A stretch of 64,000 nt of DNA from NCBI RefSeq assembly GCF_023502395.1, contig NZ_JAMFMB010000020.1:24925-88924 (forward strand), read 5' to 3'. The position numbers and the translations under genes are program-made. This stretch comes from Ruegeria spongiae. Its GTDB lineage: Bacteria; Pseudomonadota; Alphaproteobacteria; Rhodobacterales; Rhodobacteraceae. The notes under the pieces are model-generated. The model did not search any database and was not told the DNA's origin. It was given only the letters and a program-made list of their open reading frames with translations. Positions 53,355 through 62,644 of this stretch are shown here, one piece after another. Within the stretch, counting starts at the first letter, position 1. Each line of letters begins with the position of its first letter.

Positions 53355-56300
53355 CAGCTCACAGAAATTCATCGCTCGCAATCGCGCACCAAGGGTCCAG
53401 ATCGAATATGATGTGGAACTTTATGGGGCCGAGAAGAAGGTGCAATTGCCCTTCGTGATGGGGGTGATGAGCGATCTGGCGGGCAAGTCGAATGTGGCGC
53501 AGCCCGGCATCGAGGATCGCAAGTTTCTGGAGATCGACGTCGACAATTTCGACGACCGGATGAAGGCGATGGCCCCACGGGTCGAATTCACCGTCCCCAA
53601 CACGGTGACGGGCGAGGGGAACTTACCCGTCGATCTGACCTTCGAGAAGATGAGCGATTTCAACCCCGCCGCCATTGCCGCCAAGATCGAACCGCTGCGC
53701 GCCCTGCTTGAGGCGCGCACCCAGCTCGACAATCTGATGGCCTATATGGACGGCAAAACCGGGGCCGAGACACTGATCGAGAAAATCCTCGCCGATCCGA
53801 GCCTGCTTTCGGCGGTGGCAGCCTCCGAGCCTTCCGGCGACACGGATTCGGCGCTCGAGTCCCTGCGCGCTGCCGAGGTCACCGAGGCGAAAGACGAGGA
53901 TGATACCGGCGTTCTGGACGCCTTGCGCGCTGCCGCCCCCGAGGACGCTCCGAAGGACAACTCGGTCGCCAATGCGCTCTCGTCGTTGCCCGAGGCCGAC
54001 ATCCCGGATGACGAGGACAGATCGGGGGATGTCCTCAGCGATCTGGCCGCCGCCGCCCCGGTGGAGACTGAGGAGCCTGACCGCTCCGTCGCGGATGCTC
54101 TGGCGTCGCTGCCCGAAACCGAACAACCCGAGGACGAAGACAGCGCGCTTGCCGATGTGTTGGGGTCGCTGCCCGAAGTTGAAGACCGCGAAGAGACTGA
54201 CACATCGGACGATATCCTGACCGGTCTTGCTGCCGCGGCACCCGAAGAGGCAGATGCGGACAGTTCTGTCGCTGACGCGCTGGCCTCGATCCCCGAGGCC
54301 GACACCGCGCCCGATGAAGATCACAGCGCTGACATACTGAGCGATCTTGCCACCGAACAACCTGACGAACCCGAAGCCGACAGTGCCCTGTCCGATGCCT
54401 TGGGATCGTTGCCGGAGGCCGCCCCCGAGGCCGAGAATGACACGGCGGTTGCCGATGCGCTGGCCTCGATCCCCGAAGCGGCAGAGATTGACGAATCTGA
54501 TCCCACCCCGGATGTGCTGGTTGATCTGGCGGCAGCCGCGCCCGGTGATCTGGTGGGGGTCGATACCAGTGTCAGCGACGCGCTCGCCTCGGTGCCCGAG
54601 ACCGACGACGCAGGTGACGAGGACACAAGTACAGATATTCTCCACGATCTGGCCGAGGCAGCGCCCAGCGACGAGGTGCCAGAGGATGATCTGGACGATC
54701 TGCTCGCCGATCTCTCTGACAGGGCTTCGGGAGAAGACGCGGCTGAAGACACTGCGCTTGATGACGCGTTGTCCTCTCTGCCGGATGCGCCTGCTGAAGC
54801 GGCTGACGAAGGTAATGCTGAGGTTCTGAGCGGGCTTGCCGATGCGGCCCCGGCCGAAGAGGTTGAAACTGACGATCTGGACGACCTGCTTGCTGACCTC
54901 TCCGACGCGGCCCCCGAAGAGGACGAACCCGAGGATACTGCGCTCGATGATGCGCTCTCGTCGCTGCCGGAGGCGCCAGTTGAGGCGACCGAGGATGGTA
55001 ACACGGATGTTTTGGACGAGCTTGCCGACGCGGCTCCGGTTGAAGACACTGAAAGTGATGATCTGGACGCGCTGCTGGCCGACATGGCGGATTATGCTCC
55101 GGAAGAAGACGCAGATGAACCGCTGGAGGATGCGCTGGCCTCGCTCCCCGAGGCAGAAGAGAGCGCCGACGAGGATGGCACTGAAGATGTGTTGAGCGGC
55201 TTCGCCACGGATGTACCCGAACAGGACGCGCCCGATGATGGTGTCGATGCGCTGCTGGCCGATCTGGCCGAAGATGCGCCAGAAGAGGCAGAGGACACCG
55301 ACACATCCGGCGACATTCTGAACGATCTGGCGGACACCGACCTACCCGATGAGCAACCCGGTGCGCAGGACGATCCAGTCGTGGATGTTTTGGACGGTCT
55401 GGAAAGCCCCGAGGCGGAAGACGCGGACGATACCGATCTTGATGCTCTGCTTTCAGACCTGTCCGACGACGCGTCTGACACTGATGAGGATGCGGGTGAC
55501 GACGACCTTGACGCGCTGTTGGCCGATCTTGGGGATGAGGAACCCGGGGAGGTTGAACTAACCGATGACCCGGGCGGTGTTGACGCGGATGATACTGATC
55601 TGGATGCGCTGCTTGACGATCTGTCCGATGATGGCCCCGAGGCCGAAAGCGATGATCTGGACGAACTGCTAACCGACCTGGACGCAACAGATGTTGGCGA
55701 CGAGGCCTCCGGCGGTGACGTAGATAGCGGCGAATTGGATGATCTGCTGGCGGATATCGGTGCCTCGGATGTTGGTGCGGACGGCGAGGATGACCTCGAT
55801 GCCCTGCTTGGCGATCTGAACGCAGGCGACTACACCCTAGCCACCGAGGCAGAGGACGATTCCGCAGATGACGATCTGGATGCGCTGCTGAACGATTTGT
55901 CGGACATGGGTGACGCGGTGGCCGAAGCCGGTGAGGCAGAGGATGACACCGATCTCGACGCCCTTTTGGCCGATCTCGAAAGCGACGATAGCGGCGATGA
56001 ACTTGACGCCCTTTTGGCCGATCTTGACGCCGAAGAGGACGAAGAAGAGAGTGACGGGCTGGATGATCTGGATGCCCTGCTGGCCGATCTCGATACCGAC
56101 GAAGTGCCCGACGTAACAGAAGAAGATGGCTCGGATGGCGGCGATCTGGATGCCTTGCTTGCCGATCTGGAAAGCGATGAACCCACCGATCTTGGCGCTC
56201 TCTTGGGTGACGATGATGCCGAAGGTGGCGACGACGATCTGGACGCGCTGCTGGCGGGCCTTGATGACGAGTCTGAGAGCGAAACCCAAGCCGAGGACGA

Positions 56301-58041
56301 GACTGAGATGAGCGATGATTCCGAGCTGGCTTTTGGCACGATCAGCGCCGACCGGCCTGAGCCGCAAAAGCTGGATCGCAAGCGGTTCCGGATCGCGATG
56401 TTTGGCGATTTCTCTGGCCGGTCTGCGCGCGGGCTGGTGGAAACCGGGGCCGATCTGGCCAATCGCAAGGCGACGCTGCTGGACCCCGATACGGTCGAGG
56501 AGATCATCGAGGGTTTCGCGACGAAACTTGCCCTGCCCATCGGCAAGGACGGGGCCGGGATCGAGGTGGAGCTGAAGGAACTCGACGATCTGCATCCCGA
56601 CGAGCTTTATGAAAAGGTCGAACTGTTCGAAGGGCTCGCTGGTCTGAAAAGTCAGTTGAGCGCCGGAGCCACTGCCGATAACGCCGCGAAACAGCTGATT
56701 GGCTGGGGCGAGGAGTTTGGCCAGGCCGTTGTGCCGCCGCGCCGGACCTCATCCGGCAATACCGTGCGCGCCGATCTGAAATTGAGCGATTTCCAGAAAC
56801 TGATCGGCGATTCGGGCGGTGAGCTGGCGCAGGCCTCGCCGCTGGACGATCTGCTCAAACGCATCGTTGGCCCACATATCCGCAAACTGCCCGACGCCGA
56901 CACTGCCGCCATGCAAAAGGCGGTGGACGAGGCGCTGAGCGCGGCGATGCGGATGGTGCTGCACCACCCGGAATTCCAGTCGATCGAGGCGCAATGGCGT
57001 AGCCTCGACCTGATCGCGCGCAGCGTCGAGGCCGACGATACGCTGGAAATCATGCTCTATGATGTCAGCGCCGAGGAAATCGCCGCTGATCTGGCCGCCG
57101 AAGAGGATCTGGCCAAGACCGGTCTGGTCCGCCTACTGACCGAAGAGCCGCTGGACGAGGAACTGGGACGCGGCGGCTACTCTGCGCTGATCGGCCTGTA
57201 CACCTTTGAGGAAACGCCGCCGCACGCCGAAATTCTGGGCCGGATCGCCCGGGTGGCCGCACATGTGGATGCGCCCTTCTTCAGCGCGATCACGCCTAGC
57301 TATCTCGAGGTGGCCAAGAAGGACCGCCACCCGCTGGTGGCCGAAGCCTGGGATACCCTGCGCGCCATGCCCGAGGCGGGGCATCTGGCGTTGGCCTCGC
57401 CCCGGTTCCTGCTGCGCCGACCATATGGCGCGAAATCCGAACCGATCTATGAGTTCGAGTTTGAGGAATTCACCATGGCTGAGGGGCTGCGCGGTATGCT
57501 CTGGGCCAATCCGGTGGTGCTGGTGACGATCCTGCTGGCGCAATCCTTCCGCAAAAATGGCCGCTCGATGGGGCTGGGCAGCGTGATGTCGCTGGGGGAC
57601 ATGCCGTTCCACTACGTCAATGACCGCTATGGTGATCAGGTGGCCTTGCCCTGCACCGAGCGCAACCTGACCATGGCGCAACATGAACAGACGGTGCAGC
57701 GTGGGTATATGCCGATCCTGTCGCCCAAGGGGCGCGATGAGATCCGGCTGGGTACGTTCAACGCGCTTGGCGGCAGCGAGATTCTGGGGCCATGGACAGG
57801 CGTTCCCGCGCCCCAGCCATCGCCACCACAGCCCGAACCGCCCGCGGCGGACGAGGACGGCGATGACGGGGATGATCTGGACCTCGATATGGATTTCGGC
57901 GGGGATGATGACGACGACAGCGGGGATGACGATCTGGACGCGCTGCTGGCCGGGTTCGGCGATGACAGCGACGACGGCGATTCAGACGGGGATGATGACG
58001 AAATGGATGCGGAACTTGCCGCGCTGCTGGCGGACCTGTGA
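53347..58041 (+). CDS. TssB - acidic repeat - TssB/TssC-like sheath fusion protein
   Basis: This 1564-residue protein combines parts normally on separate genes. Residues 1-160 are a full TssB domain, nearly identical to the tssB gene. Residues about 165-1005 are an extremely Asp/Glu/Ala/Leu-rich linker of short repeats. From Lys1012 a second folded part begins with FRIAMFGDFSGR, a pattern seen at the start of TssB/TssC-like proteins. A TssC-like core follows (about 1200-1485), including ALASPRFLLRRPYGAKSEPI and DMPFHYVNDRYGDQVALPC. Residues 1486-1564 are a Pro-rich then acidic tail. It probably joins the T6SS sheath or a special sheath-like structure. The ATG overlaps the channel gene by 8 bases. 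The length is far beyond normal TssB (about 170) or TssC (about 500). Confidence 0.9.
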   Translation: MADSSQKFIARNRAPRVQIEYDVELYGAEKKVQLPFVMGVMSDLAGKSNVAQPGIEDRKFLEIDVDNFDDRMKAMAPRVEFTVPNTVTGEGNLPVDLTFEKMSDFNPAAIAAKIEPLRALLEARTQLDNLMAYMDGKTGAETLIEKILADPSLLSAVAASEPSGDTDSALESLRAAEVTEAKDEDDTGVLDALRAAAPEDAPKDNSVANALSSLPEADIPDDEDRSGDVLSDLAAAAPVETEEPDRSVADALASLPETEQPEDEDSALADVLGSLPEVEDREETDTSDDILTGLAAAAPEEADADSSVADALASIPEADTAPDEDHSADILSDLATEQPDEPEADSALSDALGSLPEAAPEAENDTAVADALASIPEAAEIDESDPTPDVLVDLAAAAPGDLVGVDTSVSDALASVPETDDAGDEDTSTDILHDLAEAAPSDEVPEDDLDDLLADLSDRASGEDAAEDTALDDALSSLPDAPAEAADEGNAEVLSGLADAAPAEEVETDDLDDLLADLSDAAPEEDEPEDTALDDALSSLPEAPVEATEDGNTDVLDELADAAPVEDTESDDLDALLADMADYAPEEDADEPLEDALASLPEAEESADEDGTEDVLSGFATDVPEQDAPDDGVDALLADLAEDAPEEAEDTDTSGDILNDLADTDLPDEQPGAQDDPVVDVLDGLESPEAEDADDTDLDALLSDLSDDASDTDEDAGDDDLDALLADLGDEEPGEVELTDDPGGVDADDTDLDALLDDLSDDGPEAESDDLDELLTDLDATDVGDEASGGDVDSGELDDLLADIGASDVGADGEDDLDALLGDLNAGDYTLATEAEDDSADDDLDALLNDLSDMGDAVAEAGEAEDDTDLDALLADLESDDSGDELDALLADLDAEEDEEESDGLDDLDALLADLDTDEVPDVTEEDGSDGGDLDALLADLESDEPTDLGALLGDDDAEGGDDDLDALLAGLDDESESETQAEDETEMSDDSELAFGTISADRPEPQKLDRKRFRIAMFGDFSGRSARGLVETGADLANRKATLLDPDTVEEIIEGFATKLALPIGKDGAGIEVELKELDDLHPDELYEKVELFEGLAGLKSQLSAGATADNAAKQLIGWGEEFGQAVVPPRRTSSGNTVRADLKLSDFQKLIGDSGGELAQASPLDDLLKRIVGPHIRKLPDADTAAMQKAVDEALSAAMRMVLHHPEFQSIEAQWRSLDLIARSVEADDTLEIMLYDVSAEEIAADLAAEEDLAKTGLVRLLTEEPLDEELGRGGYSALIGLYTFEETPPHAEILGRIARVAAHVDAPFFSAITPSYLEVAKKDRHPLVAEAWDTLRAMPEAGHLALASPRFLLRRPYGAKSEPIYEFEFEEFTMAEGLRGMLWANPVVLVTILLAQSFRKNGRSMGLGSVMSLGDMPFHYVNDRYGDQVALPCTERNLTMAQHEQTVQRGYMPILSPKGRDEIRLGTFNALGGSEILGPWTGVPAPQPSPPQPEPPAADEDGDDGDDLDLDMDFGGDDDDDSGDDDLDALLAGFGDDSDDGDSDGDDDEMDAELAALLADL
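53850..56330 (+). repeat. acidic short-repeat region inside the sheath fusion
   Basis: By eye, two repeat types are seen in translation. In the first half about ten copies of a VADALASLPEAE-like unit alternate with about ten DVLSDLAAAAPEE-like units. In the second half about seventeen copies of a DDLDALLADLESD-like unit follow, and two more occur in the C-terminal tail. Codons vary between copies, so the repeats are old or selected at protein level rather than recent DNA duplications. Confidence 0.85.
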
Positions 58042-58072
58042 TGGCGCCGGCAGAGGAAAAAGGAATTAACTG

Positions 58073-60232
58073 ATGCCTCCTAAGATGCATGAAAAACAGG
58101 TGCTTTGGCAGACAAACACCTTCGGCCTCAAGCCGGTGGTGGTTGAGGGCAATAGTGTCGATCCGCTGGTGATCCGGCGCGCCATCGTCAAAGAAGGTCT
58201 GAGCCAGCTCACCGAGATATCGGTCGAGTTCCTGTCGCGCGACGTCAAGGTCAAGCTTGAGGATATGCTGGGCAAGATCATGACGGTGCATATGCAGACA
58301 GGCGAGGGCAACGAGAGGCTGTTCACCGGCACCGTGGTCTCGGTCGAGCGGCTGGCCTATCGCGACGGCTACCTGCAATTGCTGGCCGAGTTGCGCCCGT
58401 GGTTCTGGATGCTGACCAAAACTACCGATTGCCGGATATTCCAGGAAATGAAGGCTGACGAGATCATCAAGAAGGTGTTCGATGATCTGGGGTTTTCGGA
58501 TTACAAATTTTCCATTCGCGGCACTCTGCCGAAGCGGGATTATTGCGTGCAATACCGCGAAACGGATTATGATTTCGTCTGTCGTCTGGCCGAAGAGGAG
58601 GGGATCTATTTCTATTTCGACCACAGCGATGCCGACAAGAAATACGAAAAGCTTGTTCTGACCGACGACAAGGGCTCGCATTCAAGCATCAAGGAAAACT
58701 CTACCCTTGAATTCTGGCCCGCCGAAGATGGCAAGCAGCGCACCGATGAGCGTGTGACCGAGTGGGGTTACGGCGAGGCGGTGGTCTCGGGCAATGTGGT
58801 GCTGCGCGATTTCGATTTCCTGAAACCGAAGCCGGAAACCTATGAAATCCGTGAAAAAACTGTCCTGAAGCCCAAGCATTCGCACAAAGCCTATGAAGTC
58901 TTCGACTATCCCGGTCACTATTATTCAGAAAAGAATGACGGCAAGAAACGGGCTCAGGTCAGGATGGAGATTGAGGAGCTCGAACATCAGGACCTGCGGG
59001 GCCGTGCGACGGTGCGCACGATGGCCACTGGCGAGAAGTTCAAGCTGACCGAGCATGACGATGACGCGATGAATATCGAGTATCTGACCACCAGCGCAAC
59101 ACATTACCTGCAAACCACATCCGGTTACGAATTCGTCAAGCGCGAGACCGATCTGGACACCGGCGCGCTGGAGTTCGAAGAGGACAACAAGGATCTCTAC
59201 CGGGTTGAATTCACGGTTATCCCGGCCAAGGTCCAATACCGCGCGCCGATGAACACATCGTGGCCAGAAATCCCGGGACTGCACACAGCGATTGTGACCG
59301 GGCCGTCGGGCGAGGAAATCTACACCGACAAACAGGGCCGGATCAAAGTGCAGTTCCACTGGGATCGCGAAGGCAAAAATGATGAAAAGACCACCTGCTG
59401 GATCAGGGTTGCAACGCCGTGGTCCGGCAAGAACTGGGGGATGATTCATATCCCGCGGATCGGGCAGGAGGTCATCGTTCAGTTCGAAGAGGGCAACCCA
59501 GACAGGCCGATCTGTACGGGTATGCTCTATAACGAAAACCCGAGCGACAAGGTTAGTGAAAACGCCCCGGTTCATCCATGGCTTTTACCCGACAACAAGA
59601 CGCAGTCCGGGATCAAGACCAAAAGCACCAAAAAAGGTAAGGCCGACGAATATAACGAGCTGATGTTCGAGGACAAAGCGGGCGAAGAACTGGTCCGTTT
59701 CCAGGCGCAGAAAGACCATGAGAGACTGGTCAAGGACCGGATCGTGGAAACCGTCGGTCTGGACGCCTCGGCAGTTGAAGTCGGAAAAGGTGAGGCAAAA
59801 AGCATCACCCGGACTGTCAACCAACATGTTACCGAGACCATTCAGAAAGGCGATCACACCTTCACCATCGAGACCGGCAGCCAGACGGTCGAGATCAAGA
59901 CGGATCAGTCCGAAACGATCGAGGGAAAATCCGATCGCACGGTAACCGGCAACAACACCGAGACGATCAAGCAGGGCAACAAGGCCACCACGGTCAGCCT
60001 GGGCAACATCACGGTCGATGCCGACGCGGGCAAGATCACCATGACCGCCGCACAGTCGATCGAGCTGAAAGTGGCCGGGTCCTCGGTCAAGATCGATCCA
60101 AAGGGGGTGACCATCAAGGGACCGATGATCACTGTTACCGGCGATGCGAAATGTGATGTAAAAAGTCCGCTCACAACCGTTGAGGGCAGCGGCATGCTGA
60201 CCCTCAAGGGCGGCGTAGTGATGATTAACTGA
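58073..60232 (+). CDS. vgrG: T6SS spike protein VgrG (TssI)
   Basis: The 719-residue protein has the gp27-like start (SQLTEISVEFLSRDVKVKLE, CVQYRETDYDFVCRLAEEEG). The gp5-like OB-fold is KVQFHWDREGKNDEKTTCWI with RVATPWSGKNWGMIHIPRIG, and GNPDRPICTGMLYNENP follows. A C-terminal beta-helix then runs to the end (ITVDADAGKITMTAAQSIEL). It ends normally with no extra effector domain. AAGGA is nine bases before the ATG at 58073. With the PAAR protein downstream it forms the puncturing tip. Confidence 0.96.
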   Translation: MPPKMHEKQVLWQTNTFGLKPVVVEGNSVDPLVIRRAIVKEGLSQLTEISVEFLSRDVKVKLEDMLGKIMTVHMQTGEGNERLFTGTVVSVERLAYRDGYLQLLAELRPWFWMLTKTTDCRIFQEMKADEIIKKVFDDLGFSDYKFSIRGTLPKRDYCVQYRETDYDFVCRLAEEEGIYFYFDHSDADKKYEKLVLTDDKGSHSSIKENSTLEFWPAEDGKQRTDERVTEWGYGEAVVSGNVVLRDFDFLKPKPETYEIREKTVLKPKHSHKAYEVFDYPGHYYSEKNDGKKRAQVRMEIEELEHQDLRGRATVRTMATGEKFKLTEHDDDAMNIEYLTTSATHYLQTTSGYEFVKRETDLDTGALEFEEDNKDLYRVEFTVIPAKVQYRAPMNTSWPEIPGLHTAIVTGPSGEEIYTDKQGRIKVQFHWDREGKNDEKTTCWIRVATPWSGKNWGMIHIPRIGQEVIVQFEEGNPDRPICTGMLYNENPSDKVSENAPVHPWLLPDNKTQSGIKTKSTKKGKADEYNELMFEDKAGEELVRFQAQKDHERLVKDRIVETVGLDASAVEVGKGEAKSITRTVNQHVTETIQKGDHTFTIETGSQTVEIKTDQSETIEGKSDRTVTGNNTETIKQGNKATTVSLGNITVDADAGKITMTAAQSIELKVAGSSVKIDPKGVTIKGPMITVTGDAKCDVKSPLTTVEGSGMLTLKGGVVMIN

Positions 60233-60243
60233 TGGGGGCCGTC

Positions 60244-60846
60244 ATGACAGAACGTTTTGAAAAAATGACGAAAATTCCGGCCCTCCCCACTGCGCGGATG
60301 CTGGCCGAAGTGAATACGAAACTCAGCCTGAAACTGGAAGCGCCTGCCAGCGCACCCACTGATGCGGTGCTGGCCGAGCTGGACGCCAAGGGCAAGCCCA
60401 TCGACATGCTGCGTGTATTGTCGATCGTGTTGCCGCCGCGCGAACGGGTCTGGTGGGCCTGTCTGGCGGCGCGTGATTTCGTGGGACCTGCGCCGGACAA
60501 CAATACGCCCGCGCTTGAGGCGGCCGAGGCCTGGGTGTTCCGTCCAAGCCCGGAAAACCGCGAAAAGCTGATGCAGGCGATTGACATGGCCGAGCCGGAC
60601 GACGAAACCGTCAAATGCGCCCTGAGCGCAATCTATGCCGAAGGCTCGCTGGGCCCGGGCGAGCTGGACGACCATCCAGCCCCGCCGGGTGGTTCGGAAG
60701 TGATGGCTTTTGCGGTAAATGTGATTGCAATGGACGCGTATGAAGGCGATTTTGAAGCCTATACTCAGGAACTTGTCGACCGCGCCGTGGATATCGCCCG
60801 CGGCGGCAACGGACGGGTCAAAGCCGAAGCCGAGGAGGAGGGCTGA
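60244..60846 (+). CDS. DUF6931-like T6SS-associated protein
   Basis: The 200-residue protein lies between vgrG and the PAAR gene. It is helical, with the segment RERVWWACLAARDFV (about 72-86) and AEAWVFRPSPENREKLMQAI as its most distinctive parts. I compare it to the DUF6931 proteins found in T6SS clusters of this kind, from memory of that pattern. It may be an adaptor or chaperone for VgrG or PAAR-linked cargo. The start at 60244 has GGGGG five bases upstream. An ATG at 60232 overlapping vgrG is an alternative. Confidence 0.65.
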   Translation: MTERFEKMTKIPALPTARMLAEVNTKLSLKLEAPASAPTDAVLAELDAKGKPIDMLRVLSIVLPPRERVWWACLAARDFVGPAPDNNTPALEAAEAWVFRPSPENREKLMQAIDMAEPDDETVKCALSAIYAEGSLGPGELDDHPAPPGGSEVMAFAVNVIAMDAYEGDFEAYTQELVDRAVDIARGGNGRVKAEAEEEG

Positions 60847-60848
60847 AC

Positions 60849-61151
60849 ATGCCGGGAATGCCACAGGCCAGAGTGTCGGACATGCATCTGTGCAACGTGC
60901 CCGCGCCGACGGTGCCACCGGTGCCTGCTCCGATGGCGATCATCCCGCCCTGCTGCCCCACCGTGCTGGTGGGCAAGCTGCCAGCGGCGCGGGTCACTGA
61001 CATGCACGCGGCAGCGCCAGCACCGCATCCGATCGTGAAAGGCTCGATGACGGTTTTTATCCAGAAACTGCCCGCCGCCCGGATCGGTGATCTCGGTGCC
61101 TGCGGCGGTGCGATCCTGAAGGGCGAGTTTACGGTCCTGACCGGAGGATGA
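60849..61151 (+). CDS. PAAR-domain spike tip protein
   Basis: This 100-residue stand-alone PAAR protein begins MPGMPQARVSDMHLCNVPAP. The repeated PAARVTDMHAA and PAARIGDLGACGG segments are PAAR motifs, and His and Cys residues in them (HLC, MHAA, GACGG) are candidate zinc ligands. It sharpens the VgrG tip. No toxin domain is attached. It starts three bases after the preceding stop. Confidence 0.95.
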   Translation: MPGMPQARVSDMHLCNVPAPTVPPVPAPMAIIPPCCPTVLVGKLPAARVTDMHAAAPAPHPIVKGSMTVFIQKLPAARIGDLGACGGAILKGEFTVLTGG

Positions 61152-61161
61152 AGAAAGACCC

Positions 61162-62604
61162 ATGGGCGTAACGCTCAAATTCCAATCCACCGGGATGGTG
61201 CCCGGTGATGGCCGTCCTGTTTCGATGCAGGGCGGCTCTCTGACCGTTGGGCGTGGCCCGGCGAATGATCTGGTGTTGCCCGATCCCGACAAGACCCTGT
61301 CGAAAAGCCATTTCGTGATCGAGGATAACGCGGGCAATGTGGCGGTGGTCGATCTGTCGACCAACGGCACCTTCCTGAACTATTCCAAGATCCCGCTGGG
61401 CCGCACCCCGACACCGCTGAGCAACGGTGATGTACTGGTTGCGGGTGGCTATGAGATGGTGATCGAGATCGGTGCTGATCTGCCCAGTTTCGAACAGATG
61501 ATCCCGGCGCCCGCCGCTCAAGGTGACGTCAGCCATGGGGTCGCGGGCAATGCACCCGATCCGCTGGCACTGCTGGACGACGCGCCTCCGGGCGGGGATT
61601 TTCTGGATGATCTGTTGGGCGGCGACGCGCCCAAGGGACCGGGGCAGATCGACATCCCCGATCCGATCGACGATCTGCTGCCACCGATGGAGGATGACGA
61701 CCCGTTCTTCCAAAAGCCCAGCGACGGGATGGAGGGCGAAGGTGCCAGCGACGCGATGCACAACCCATCTCCGACGGATGCGTTTGCGGCCCCGTCCTCG
61801 GGCGGGGGTTCGTTCATCCCCGACGACTGGGACGATGATCTGCTGAGCCCCTCTAAGCCTGAGCCGCCCGCACCCGTGGCCAAGCCGACGCCGGGCGCGC
61901 AACAGCCGCCATCGGAAGAACAGACTGTCTTGCCACCCTCGACCACTCCCGAGCCCGAGCGCACGCCGCCTGTGGTGCCACCGGAAGCAAAACCCGCTCC
62001 GGCTGCCCCTGTTTCTGTTGGCGACACCTCCGCCGCGCGGGCCTTCCTTGAGGCGCTGGAGCTGGACGACATTCAGATCGACGATGCCGATTTGCCCGCC
62101 ACGATGGGCCGGATGGGGCGGGTACTGCGGGCGATGATCTCGGGCCTGCGCGAGATCCTGATGACGCGCACTTCGATCAAGTCCGAGTTCCGCATCGACC
62201 AGACCATGATCGGGGCTGGGGGCAACAACCCGCTGAAATTCTCGATCAGCCCCGAACAGGCCATCGAGGCGATGGTGAAGCCCCGCGTGCGCGGTTATCT
62301 GGGTTCCGAGGAGGCCACCAAAGAAGCGTTGGATGACATCAAAGCGCATCAGGTGGCGATGATCACCGGCATGGAGGCGGCGCTCAAAGGCGTGCTGGCC
62401 CGGCTGGACCCCGAACAGGTGGCGGGCAAGATCGAAACCTCGGGCGCGCTTGGCTCGCTTTTTCGGGGCAAGAAGGCGCGCTATTGGGAAGTCTATGAAA
62501 AGATGTATGCCGAGATCTCGGATCAGGCGGAAAACGAATTCCACGACCTGTTCAGCCGCGAATTTGCGCGCGCCTACAAGGAACAGCTGGAAAAACTGAA
62601 ATAA
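61162..62604 (+). CDS. tagH: T6SS FHA-domain protein TagH
   Basis: The 480-residue protein starts with an FHA domain (1-105): VGRGPANDLVLPDPDKTLSK, the SHFV motif and VVDLSTNGTFLN, which binds phosphothreonine. The middle (about 115-280) is acidic and Pro-rich with short DDLL motifs (FLDDLLGG, IDDLLPP, DDDLLSP). The C-terminal TagH domain (about 295-480) includes GRMGRVLRAMISGLREILMT and FSRKFA-like text near the end. It recruits phosphorylated partners in post-translational control of T6SS. No PpkA kinase or PppA phosphatase gene is in the window. Confidence 0.92.
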   Translation: MGVTLKFQSTGMVPGDGRPVSMQGGSLTVGRGPANDLVLPDPDKTLSKSHFVIEDNAGNVAVVDLSTNGTFLNYSKIPLGRTPTPLSNGDVLVAGGYEMVIEIGADLPSFEQMIPAPAAQGDVSHGVAGNAPDPLALLDDAPPGGDFLDDLLGGDAPKGPGQIDIPDPIDDLLPPMEDDDPFFQKPSDGMEGEGASDAMHNPSPTDAFAAPSSGGGSFIPDDWDDDLLSPSKPEPPAPVAKPTPGAQQPPSEEQTVLPPSTTPEPERTPPVVPPEAKPAPAAPVSVGDTSAARAFLEALELDDIQIDDADLPATMGRMGRVLRAMISGLREILMTRTSIKSEFRIDQTMIGAGGNNPLKFSISPEQAIEAMVKPRVRGYLGSEEATKEALDDIKAHQVAMITGMEAALKGVLARLDPEQVAGKIETSGALGSLFRGKKARYWEVYEKMYAEISDQAENEFHDLFSREFARAYKEQLEKLK

Positions 62605-62644
62605 CGCCGCAGACAAGCGGTGCGTGAATAAGGGAGGGCAGGGC

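Noticed and set aside
53850..56330. CRISPR or tandem DNA repeat
   Set aside because: The repeats are peptide-level, with variable codons and no constant direct repeat and spacer pattern.
54321..56546. Long minus-strand Ser-rich and Arg-rich frames opposite the sheath fusion linker
   Set aside because: They arise from the repeated Asp/Glu/Ala codons read backwards. They have no family pattern.
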